Assembly (NCBI GenBank): GCA_026461645.1
Contig: JAPJMP010000179.1
Coordinates: 1 to 6,266, forward strand
Direction of reading: 5' to 3'
Length of the DNA: 6,266 nt
From: Burkholderiales bacterium
Lineage (GTDB): Bacteria; Pseudomonadota; Gammaproteobacteria; Burkholderiales; UBA11063
Shown here in pieces: positions 1-5,372 of this stretch. The notes below the pieces were generated by a model. It was given only the letters and a program-made list of their open reading frames with translations, searched no databases and had not been told where the DNA came from. Within the stretch, counting starts at the first letter, position 1. Each line of letters starts with the position of its first letter. The position numbers and the translations under genes were made by a program.

Positions 1-87
1 GATAAATAAAAAATTTGGCAAATCATAACGTTGACCTTGACCACGCCTGCTATCAGGTATCGTAGCTAGTATATCTAATATTGTCAT
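1..87 (-). CDS. N-terminal fragment of an ISAs1-type transposase (cut by window edge)
   Basis: Read on the minus strand from an ATG at 87-85, this frame stays open for 29 codons to the window edge. The peptide begins MTILDILATIPDSRRGQGQR and continues YDLPNFLFI. The pattern of a short hydrophobic helix, then IPD-x-RR-x-QG-x-R-Y-x-LP, is what I know from the DDE_Tnp_1-associated domain that opens ISAs1/H-repeat family transposases (usually IPDPRR-x-QGRRYPLP). A ribosome binding site supports the start: GGAG on the minus strand (complement of 96-99), 8 bases before the ATG. The DDE catalytic residues would lie beyond the left edge, so I cannot say whether the gene is intact. It is transcribed divergently from the genes to its right. 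The family call rests on 29 residues only. Confidence 0.7.
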   Translation of the reverse strand, partial: MTILDILATIPDSRRGQGQRYDLPNFLFI

Positions 88-100
88 CTTTATTGCTCCA

Positions 101-120
101 ATGCTTATTGATATAAGCAT
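101..120. repeat. Perfect 8-bp inverted repeat (hairpin) just upstream of the transposase start
   Basis: ATGCTTAT (101-108) and ATAAGCAT (113-120) are exact reverse complements separated by the four bases TGAT. The hairpin is AT-rich and has no T-tract that would mark a strong terminator in either direction. On the minus strand it sits one base upstream of the transposase GGAG, so in that mRNA it could affect ribosome access. It could equally be a dyad operator. A perfect 10-bp palindrome, TAGTATACTA, follows directly at 121-130. Confidence 0.6.
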
Positions 121-139
121 TAGTATACTATAAATCTTA

Positions 140-193
140 TAGCATTATCTACTAGGAGCGGATTGCCGTGGGGAATTGCTGGGCTTAATGCTA
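140..193. repeat. Inverted repeat bracketing a GC-rich island
   Basis: TAGCATTA (140-147) and TAATGCTA (186-193) are perfect 8-bp inverted copies separated by 38 bases. Within the interval, 155-184 has 20 G/C of 30, about twice the surrounding GC content. A weak inner pairing is possible (AGC at 157-159 with GCT at 178-180, extended by G-T wobbles). The heptamer AGCATTA also occurs at 116-122. This could be an insertion-sequence terminus, a small palindromic element or a structured RNA leader. I do not recognise the sequence. Confidence 0.45.
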
Positions 194-222
194 ATATTTA
201 TAATTTTGCAGTGCATTTGGAG

Positions 223-228
223 TATAAT
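223..228 (+). promoter_or_regulatory. Probable sigma-70 -10 box for the adc operon
   Basis: TATAAT, a perfect consensus -10 hexamer, stands 41 bases before the first decarboxylase ATG, so a start point near 235 would give a leader of about 35 bases. No good -35 lies at 16-18 bp spacing: TAATTT at 201-206 and TATAAT at 199-204 are both poor. The promoter may therefore be weak or dependent on an activator. In such AT-rich DNA a chance match is possible, but position and perfection favour a real site. Confidence 0.5.
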
Positions 229-269
229 ACGTACAAAATTACAATTTATTAGCTAAAGGGTTTTACTTT

Positions 270-1016
270 ATGAAAATCAGTGAAATTAAAAAAAATGCAT
301 TTTCGATGCCATATTTTTCAACCATTGTCCCAAAAATTGAATATGGAATGCGAAAAAGAGAATATTTTATTATAAGTTATGAGTCAGATATAAAAATATT
401 AAAGCAGTTTGTTCCTGAGCCCTTAGAGGTTAAAAGTAATATTGTCAAGTTTGAGTTTATGAATATGCCAGATGCATCTGGGTTTGGTAGTTTTTCAGAA
501 GCGGGGCAATTAATTGAGGTTGAATATAAAGGACAAAAAGGTTTATATTCACATTCAATGTATTTAAATGATTTTGCGCCAATTTCTGCTGGGCGCGAAA
601 TTTGGGGTTATCCTAAAAAACTAGCTAGTCCAAGTTTAGGTATTGATACTGACACTTTACTGGGAACGTTAAAATATAATAGCGTTAAAGTTGCTTGTGG
701 CACTATGGGCTATAAATATCAAGCTTTAGATACGGCAAATGTTGCAAAGTCAATGATTGAAACACCGATATTTTTAATTAAAATTATTCCACATGTAAAT
801 GGTAGAGATGTAAGTATTTGCCAACTTGTGCGTTGTTATTTAGCTAATATTAAGGTTCATGAGGCATGGACTGGCCCAGCTAATTTACAATTATTTGAAC
901 ATGCTATTGCTCCGGTTACAGCCTTGCCAGTAAAGCAAGTAATTTCTGGAACTCATATTATTGCGGATGTAACGTTACCAGGTGGTGAAGTTGTTTTTGA
1001 TTATTTAAAAAAATAA
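270..1016 (+). CDS. adc: Acetoacetate decarboxylase (catalytically complete copy)
   Basis: Predicted cytoplasmic enzyme converting acetoacetate to acetone and CO2 through a Schiff base on an active-site lysine. The 248-residue protein matches the Clostridium acetobutylicum enzyme (244 residues) along its whole length as I recall it. Residues I can place: Arg30 in KREY (Clostridium Arg29), Glu77 in SEAGQ (Glu76), and the pair Lys116-Lys117 in GYPKK (Schiff-base Lys115 and neighbouring Lys116). Other family blocks are VPEPLE (48-53), MPDASGFGS (66-74), AGREIWGYP (107-115), DTDTLLGTL (126-134) and EAWTGP (198-203). AAAGGG at 255-260, 9 bases before the ATG, supports the start. It is first in a run of same-strand genes, 18 bases before a paralogue, and the dehydrogenase two genes on would make or use its substrate. 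The fold and catalytic set are clear; acetoacetate as substrate follows from family and context, since some members of this superfamily do other chemistry. Confidence 0.92.
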   Translation: MKISEIKKNAFSMPYFSTIVPKIEYGMRKREYFIISYESDIKILKQFVPEPLEVKSNIVKFEFMNMPDASGFGSFSEAGQLIEVEYKGQKGLYSHSMYLNDFAPISAGREIWGYPKKLASPSLGIDTDTLLGTLKYNSVKVACGTMGYKYQALDTANVAKSMIETPIFLIKIIPHVNGRDVSICQLVRCYLANIKVHEAWTGPANLQLFEHAIAPVTALPVKQVISGTHIIADVTLPGGEVVFDYLKK

Positions 1017-1034
1017 AAGATTAGGATATACAAT

Positions 1035-1781
1035 ATGAAAATCAAAGAAATTCAAAAAAATGCTTTCTCGATGCCTTATTCATCACCTAGTGCGATTAAA
1101 ATTGATTATACTTTTAGAAATAGAGAATATTTAATAATTAATTATGCAACAAATCTAAAAACTCTCAAGGAAATTGTTCCGGAACCACTAAAAGTAGTAA
1201 ATCCAATTGTTAGTTTTCGCTTTATTAAAATGCCAGATGCTTCTGGTTTTGGAAGTTATAATACAGTCTCGCAATTAATTGAGGTTGAATATAATGGCAA
1301 GAGTGGTTTATATTGTCATGCCATGTATTTAGACAATTTAGCTCCTATTGCTGCAGGGCGCGAAATTTGGGGATTTCCAGAGAAATTTGGCAAACCAAAT
1401 CTGGTGGTTGATACTGATACTGTATTAGGTACATTAAAATATAATAGTGTGGATGTGGCGATTGGAACTATGGGCTATAAGTATCAAACCTTGGATAATA
1501 AAAAAATAAAAAAACAGTTTGAGACTACGCCTAATTACTTATTAAAAATTATTCCGGATATAAGTATGGATAAGGCATGCTTATGTCAATTAGTTAAATA
1601 CCATTATAAAGATGTTAAAATTACCGGTGCTTGGGCTGGACCATCGGCTTTAGAATTATTTGAGCATGTATTAGCACCCGTTAAATATTTACCTATTGTT
1701 AAGGTAGTATCAGCACAACATATTGTTGCTGATTTAACTTTAGGTTTCGGTGAAATTGTTTATGATTATCTTCAAGATTAA
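1035..1781 (+). CDS. Acetoacetate decarboxylase-family paralogue lacking the Schiff-base lysine
   Basis: A second 248-residue member of the acetoacetate decarboxylase family. It aligns with the preceding protein without a single gap, at about 57% identity by my hand count. Most blocks persist: RNREY (28-32), VPEPL (48-52), MPDASGFGS (66-74), AGREIWGFP (107-115), DTDTVLGTL (126-134) and GTMGYKYQ (144-151). Two catalytic positions do not. Residue 116, the Schiff-base lysine, is Glu (codon GAG, 1380-1382), and residue 77, the active-site Glu, is Thr (ACA, 1263-1265). Lys117 and Arg30 remain. The frame is open throughout with TAGGA at 1022-1026 as ribosome binding site, so this is not an ordinary pseudogene. 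From the known mechanism I infer that it cannot decarboxylate acetoacetate by the usual route. It may be a partner subunit of the first copy, a ligand-binding protein or an enzyme of different chemistry. Automatic annotation would probably call it plain acetoacetate decarboxylase. Confidence 0.88.
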   Translation: MKIKEIQKNAFSMPYSSPSAIKIDYTFRNREYLIINYATNLKTLKEIVPEPLKVVNPIVSFRFIKMPDASGFGSYNTVSQLIEVEYNGKSGLYCHAMYLDNLAPIAAGREIWGFPEKFGKPNLVVDTDTVLGTLKYNSVDVAIGTMGYKYQTLDNKKIKKQFETTPNYLLKIIPDISMDKACLCQLVKYHYKDVKITGAWAGPSALELFEHVLAPVKYLPIVKVVSAQHIVADLTLGFGEIVYDYLQD

Positions 1782-1803
1782 TATTTATTAAAAAGGGAAA
1801 AAT

Positions 1804-2595
1804 ATGTTAGGAAATGTTAAAGGGAAAGTTTCATTAATTACAGGAAGTGCCAGTGGAATTGGTAAAGAAGTGGCAATTAAATTTGCTGAAGCTGGTTCTA
1901 ATGTTGTGATTGCCGATTTAAATATTGAAGCAGCAACTCAAGTAGCTGGGGAATTAAAAAAAGTTTATAATGTAAATACTTTGGCAGTTAAAATGGATGT
2001 TACTAATGAAGCTGAAGTAAATTCATGTGTAGATAAGATAGTTAATTTATTTGGAAAAATTGATGTGTTAGTTAGTAACGCTGGAATTCAAACTATTGCT
2101 TCAATTGTTGACTTTCCTTTTGAACAGTGGAAGAAGCTGTTTGATATTCATGTGCATGGTGCATTTTTGACTTCCAAAGCTTGTATGAAAAAAATGATAG
2201 AAAAAAAGAATGGTGGAAAAATTATTGTAATGGGTTCAGTGCACTCATTTGAGGCCTCATTAAATAAAGCTGCTTATATTACTGCTAAACATGGGTTATT
2301 GGGTTTAGTTAGATCTATTGCTAAAGAAGGTGCAGCACATAATATTTGTTCTAATTTAATTGGCCCAGGATTTGTTAAAACTCCGTTAGTGGAAAAACAA
2401 ATTCCAGAACAAGCAAAAGCACTAGGAATTAGCGAAGAAGAAGTAGTAAAAAAAATAATGTTAGGTGAAACTGTAGATGGTCAATTTACCACAACTGATG
2501 ATATCGCAGATGTGGCGTTATTTTTTGCCGGGTTTGAATCAAATGCATTAACTGGACAATCATTAATAGCTTCTCATGGCTGGCATATTCAATAG
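1804..2595 (+). CDS. bdhA: D-3-hydroxybutyrate dehydrogenase (short-chain dehydrogenase/reductase)
   Basis: NAD-dependent interconversion of D-3-hydroxybutyrate and acetoacetate in the cytoplasm. The 263-residue protein is a classical SDR: TGSASGIG cofactor loop (13-20), Asp38 after the second strand (favouring NAD over NADP), DV (65-66), NAG (92-94), Ser145, and Tyr158-x3-Lys162. The substrate residues known from the Pseudomonas fragi enzyme (Gln94, His144, Lys152, Gln196) appear to correspond to Gln96, His147, Lys155 and Gln199, which separates it from generic FabG-like SDRs. The helix-4 asparagine of the usual SDR tetrad is His116 (FDIHVHGAF). AAAAGGG at 1791-1797 precedes the ATG. It follows the decarboxylase pair by 22 bases, and its stop codon overlaps the AGG of the next gene's ribosome binding site. 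The likely flow is stored or imported 3-hydroxybutyrate to acetoacetate and then acetone; the reverse direction is also possible. Confidence 0.9.
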   Translation: MLGNVKGKVSLITGSASGIGKEVAIKFAEAGSNVVIADLNIEAATQVAGELKKVYNVNTLAVKMDVTNEAEVNSCVDKIVNLFGKIDVLVSNAGIQTIASIVDFPFEQWKKLFDIHVHGAFLTSKACMKKMIEKKNGGKIIVMGSVHSFEASLNKAAYITAKHGLLGLVRSIAKEGAAHNICSNLIGPGFVKTPLVEKQIPEQAKALGISEEEVVKKIMLGETVDGQFTTTDDIADVALFFAGFESNALTGQSLIASHGWHIQ

Positions 2596-2606
2596 GTAAG
2601 AACAAA

Positions 2607-3074
2607 ATGTTAATCAATAATCTAGAGTTTGCAAAAAATAATGAGTCATTCACTAAAGTGTTTCAAATTAGTGAATTTGCTCGTGCCTTCGATATGTTAG
2701 AATCGTTAGAAGGCGAATTAAAAGTAAACGTTATTGGTAATTTTGATGACAAACCTATACTTATAATTTCAATTTATGGTAAAATATACACTTCGTGTCA
2801 AAGTTGTCTCAATAAATTGGAGATAATTATTGATAACAAAAGTAAGGTATCTATTTTTAACAATGATTCTGAATTAGATCAAGCATTGTTTGATGAGAAT
2901 TCTGCTACGCATGATGGTGTTGTAGCTGATTCGCAATTTAATTTGTTTGATTTTATTGAAGATGAAATAATAATGTTACTTCCTTTTGCTCCAAAGCATG
3001 AACAGTGTTCTAATGAATTATCAATTCAAGACGCTAATCATCCTTTTGCGCAATTAAAGGATTTAATTAATTAA
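2607..3074 (+). CDS. yceD: YceD/DUF177 family protein (23S rRNA accumulation)
   Basis: A 155-residue member of the YceD (DUF177) family, whose bacterial and plant members have been linked to 23S rRNA accumulation; the biochemical role is not settled. Diagnostic features are the pair Cys64-x2-Cys67 in SCQSCL, which matches CQRC in E. coli YceD, and the block EDEIIMLLPFAPKHEQC (118-134), which matches the E. coli EDEIILALPVVPVH segment. HPFAQL (145-150) near the C-terminus corresponds to NPFAVL. It is somewhat shorter than the E. coli protein (173). The conserved Cys and His residues suggest metal binding, which is inference. The start at 2607 is supported by AGGTAAG at 2594-2600. Its place directly before rpmF is conserved in many bacteria and supports the call, since the sequence is otherwise diverged. 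Confidence 0.85.
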   Translation: MLINNLEFAKNNESFTKVFQISEFARAFDMLESLEGELKVNVIGNFDDKPILIISIYGKIYTSCQSCLNKLEIIIDNKSKVSIFNNDSELDQALFDENSATHDGVVADSQFNLFDFIEDEIIMLLPFAPKHEQCSNELSIQDANHPFAQLKDLIN

Positions 3075-3086
3075 AGGTATAAAATT

Positions 3087-3266
3087 ATGGCAGTTCAACA
3101 AAATAAAAAATCAGCATCTAAACGTGGTATGCATAGAGCTCATGATTTCATAACAGCTCCTGGTATTGCAACTGAATCGACTACTGGTGAAACTCATTTA
3201 CGTCATCATATTAGTCCTAATGGCGTTTATCGTGGCAAAAAAGTAATTAAAACTAAAGACGAGTAA
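3087..3266 (+). CDS. rpmF: Large ribosomal subunit protein bL32
   Basis: A 59-residue protein beginning [20 protein letters not shown], very close to E. coli L32 ([20 protein letters not shown]), with the HLRHHI block at 37-42 and YRGKKVI at 48-54. It is basic and short, as expected for this ribosomal protein, which binds 23S rRNA in the large subunit. It is the type without the zinc-binding cysteine pairs seen in some other bacteria; there is no cysteine at all. AAAGG at 3073-3077 overlaps the stop codon of yceD and lies 9 bases before the ATG, so the two are almost certainly translated from one mRNA. Confidence 0.97.
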   Translation: MAVQQNKKSASKRGMHRAHDFITAPGIATESTTGETHLRHHISPNGVYRGKKVIKTKDE

Positions 3267-3291
3267 AAATTAGAATCAATTAATGTCTTTT

Positions 3292-3298
3292 AAGAAGG
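3292..3298 (+). promoter_or_regulatory. Ribosome binding site that fixes the plsX start at 3307
   Basis: AAGAAGG lies 8 bases before the ATG at 3307. An earlier in-frame ATG exists at 3283 and would add eight residues (MSFKKVEH), but this site would then fall inside the coding region and the earlier ATG has only poor AT-rich sequence before it. E. coli PlsX also begins just before the DxMGGD motif, which agrees with the downstream start. Confidence 0.75.
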
Positions 3299-3306
3299 TA
3301 GAACAT

Positions 3307-4353
3307 ATGTCTATTGTTCTTTCCGTTGATGCCATGGGCGGTGATCATGGTGTTAAAGTTATAATTCCAGCATGCCTTAAGTTTCTAAAAGATCATAAGG
3401 AAATTAAACTAGTTCTTGTTGGTGATAAAGATTTAATTACTAAGCATTTAAAAATTCATAAAAAGAATTATGCTAAACGAATTGAAATTATTCATTCAAC
3501 ACAAGTGGTTGAAATGGATGAAGCGCCTCAAGTTGCTATGCGCAACAAAAAAGATTCATCGATGCGGGTTGCGATTGAACAAGTAAAATTAGCTAAAGCT
3601 CATGCTGTTGTGTCTGCTGGAAATACAGGAGCACTAATGGCTATTGCGCGATATGTGCTAAGAACTATGCAAGGCATTGATCGTCCAGCGATAGCTAAAC
3701 TTTTACCGACTATTAACGGTGAGGTTTGTGTGCTTGATTTGGGCGCTAACGTTAAATCGACGCCGCAGCAGTTATTACAGTTTGGTATTATGGGTGCGCA
3801 ATTAATGAAAGCGGTTACTCATAAAAAAAATCCAACAGTAGGAATTTTAAATGTTGGAACTGAAGAAATAAAAGGACATGAAGACGTAAAGATTGCTAGT
3901 GATTTATTACGTAAAAGCAGTTTAAATTTTTATGGTAATGTTGAAGGCGATGATATTACCAAAGGGACTGTTGATGTAGTTGTATGTGATGGGTTCACAG
4001 GTAATGTAGCACTTAAAACAATTGAAGGAGTCGCAAAAATGATTTCTTTAATTTTAAAACAAGCTTTTAATAAGTCTTTTATTTCAAAAATTATGGCGAT
4101 TATAGTATTTCCTATTTTGAATAAAGTTAAACATCGCTTAGATCCAAGAAAATATAATGGTGCTGTGCTGCTTGGTTTAAACGGTTTGGTAATTAAAAGT
4201 CATGGTGGCGCAGATGAAATTGCGTTTTATTATGCTTTAGAACAAGCATTACATGAAGTTGATGGTAAGGTTATCGAATTGCTAGAAAATTTTTTACGAA
4301 AAAATCAAGATTTGGAACTTACAAGCGTTGATAATACATGCGAAGAAAAATAA
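3307..4353 (+). CDS. plsX: Phosphate acyltransferase PlsX
   Basis: Converts acyl-ACP and phosphate to acyl-phosphate, the donor used by PlsY in the first step of phospholipid synthesis; the family acts as a peripheral membrane protein. From the preferred start the protein has 348 residues, normal for PlsX. Motifs in order: DAMGGD (8-13), SAGNTGA (103-109), DLGAN (144-148), NVGTE (182-186), DGFTGN (228-233), YNGAVLLGLNG (283-293) and KSHGG (297-301). The segment 252-275 is rich in hydrophobic and basic residues, fitting the membrane-contacting region of the family. It follows rpmF by 40 bases and precedes fabH by 47, the classic arrangement linking phospholipid and fatty acid initiation. The 18 or so residues after the last conserved part are polar and probably a flexible tail. 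Confidence 0.96.
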   Translation: MSIVLSVDAMGGDHGVKVIIPACLKFLKDHKEIKLVLVGDKDLITKHLKIHKKNYAKRIEIIHSTQVVEMDEAPQVAMRNKKDSSMRVAIEQVKLAKAHAVVSAGNTGALMAIARYVLRTMQGIDRPAIAKLLPTINGEVCVLDLGANVKSTPQQLLQFGIMGAQLMKAVTHKKNPTVGILNVGTEEIKGHEDVKIASDLLRKSSLNFYGNVEGDDITKGTVDVVVCDGFTGNVALKTIEGVAKMISLILKQAFNKSFISKIMAIIVFPILNKVKHRLDPRKYNGAVLLGLNGLVIKSHGGADEIAFYYALEQALHEVDGKVIELLENFLRKNQDLELTSVDNTCEEK

Positions 4354-4400
4354 GGATTTTATTTCATTATTTAATAACTTAATATTTAAGGTCTAATTAC

Positions 4401-5360
4401 ATGATTTACTCTAAAATTATAGCTACTGGAAGTTACTTACCACAAAAAGTTTTAACTAATGCTGATCTAGAAAAAATGGTCGATACTACTGATGAATGGA
4501 TTGTTTCGCGGAGTGGAATTAAAGAACGACGCATTGCTGCTTCTGGCGAGAAAACAAGTGATATGGCATATAATGCCGCATTAGATGCCATTAATAGTGT
4601 TAATCTAGACAGGACTTGTATTGATCTAATTATTGTAGCTACTTCTAGTGCTGATATGATATTCCCTTCTACCGCATGTTTGTTACAAGCGCGTTTAGGA
4701 CTGGTTCATATTCCAGCTTTTGATCTTCAAGCCGCGTGTACAGGTTTTGTTTATGCGATGGCTACTGCTGATAGTTACATTAAAAGTAAAATGGCCAAAA
4801 CAGTTTTAGTTGTTGGTGCAGATGGAGTGTCAAGATTTATTGATTATACTGATAGAAATACTTGTGTTCTATTTGGCGATGGTGCTGGAGCAGTAATTTT
4901 ACAAGCTAGTGATGAATATGGGATTATTGCTAATGAAATTCATGCCGATGGAAGCGGTGAAAAAAGTCTTTATTCAAATGGGCATATTTATAATGGTAAA
5001 ATTTGTGGAATTCCTTATATTAAAATGGATGGACAAGCTGTATATAAAATGGCAGTAAAAAACCTAGCCACAGTAGCTACTAATATTTTAACTAAAAATG
5101 GTTATTCTGCTAATCAGGTTGATTGGCTTGTACCGCATCAAGCTAATTTACGTATAATTGAAGCAACAGCGCAACACTTATCTATTCCTATGAACAAAGT
5201 TGTAGTTACGGTGGATAAGCATGGTAATACTTCAGCAGCTTCAGTTCCTTTAGCCTTAGATTGTGCCATTAAGGATAAAAGAATTAAACGCGGCGATTTA
5301 ATTATGCTCGAGGGAGTGGGCGCAGGATTTACCTGGGGAGCTAGTTTAATCCGTTATTAA
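4401..5360 (+). CDS. fabH: Beta-ketoacyl-ACP synthase III (FabH)
   Basis: Condenses acetyl-CoA with malonyl-ACP to acetoacetyl-ACP, the initiating step of type II fatty acid synthesis. The 319-residue protein has the length of E. coli FabH (317) and the full catalytic triad: Cys113 in AACTGF, His246 in VPHQANLRI, and Asn276 in HGNTSAASVP. Other signatures are ATGSYLP (8-14), DTTDEWIVSRSGIKER (28-43), FGDGAGA (158-164) and the C-terminal GAGFTWGASLIRY (307-319). AAGG at 4388-4391 supports the start. The usual followers fabD, fabG and acpP are absent here; a tyrA-like gene begins 12 bases downstream. By memory the sequence tracks E. coli FabH closely, so acetyl-CoA is the expected primer, though specificity cannot be read from sequence alone. 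Confidence 0.97.
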   Translation: MIYSKIIATGSYLPQKVLTNADLEKMVDTTDEWIVSRSGIKERRIAASGEKTSDMAYNAALDAINSVNLDRTCIDLIIVATSSADMIFPSTACLLQARLGLVHIPAFDLQAACTGFVYAMATADSYIKSKMAKTVLVVGADGVSRFIDYTDRNTCVLFGDGAGAVILQASDEYGIIANEIHADGSGEKSLYSNGHIYNGKICGIPYIKMDGQAVYKMAVKNLATVATNILTKNGYSANQVDWLVPHQANLRIIEATAQHLSIPMNKVVVTVDKHGNTSAASVPLALDCAIKDKRIKRGDLIMLEGVGAGFTWGASLIRY

Positions 5361-5372
5361 AGTTTAACTAAT

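Larger units (their letters stand above)
1..193 (-). mobile_element. Right-hand end of a probable insertion sequence; outer boundary not resolved
   Basis: The partial transposase implies that an insertion sequence extends leftward out of the window. Its 5' untranslated part and terminal inverted repeat should lie between 88 and the promoter of the next gene. A GC-rich block at 155-184 and an inverted repeat with arms at 140-147 and 186-193 are the best candidates for the element's end, so I set the boundary there provisionally. I cannot confirm a terminal repeat because the other end of the element is not visible, and I see no obvious target duplication. The boundary is inference. Confidence 0.35.

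Noticed and set aside
168..188. Short GTG-initiated peptide upstream of adc as a leader peptide
   Set aside because: The frame stops after six codons and has no ribosome binding site at a proper distance or regulatory codon run.
140..200. Possible tRNA or small RNA gene in the GC-rich stretch
   Set aside because: No acceptor stem, anticodon arm or GTTC-like T-loop can be drawn, and there is no terminator. The inverted repeat is recorded only as a repeat.
1035..1781. Calling the second decarboxylase copy a pseudogene
   Set aside because: The frame is intact at full family length, has its own ribosome binding site, and keeps most family motifs. Only specific catalytic positions differ, which argues for changed function rather than decay.
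2777..2785. Extended -10-like TGGTAAAAT inside yceD as an internal promoter for rpmF
   Set aside because: There is no -35 at a suitable distance, and such matches are expected by chance in AT-rich coding sequence.
3283..3306. Upstream ATG giving an eight-residue extension of PlsX
   Set aside because: A good ribosome binding site (AAGAAGG, 3292-3298) lies inside the extension at the right distance for the ATG at 3307, and the family normally begins just before the DxMGGD motif.
4354..4400. Terminator or promoter in the plsX-fabH gap
   Set aside because: The 47 bases are AT-rich but contain no GC-bearing stem with a T-tract and no paired -35/-10, so the gap looks like simple operon spacing.
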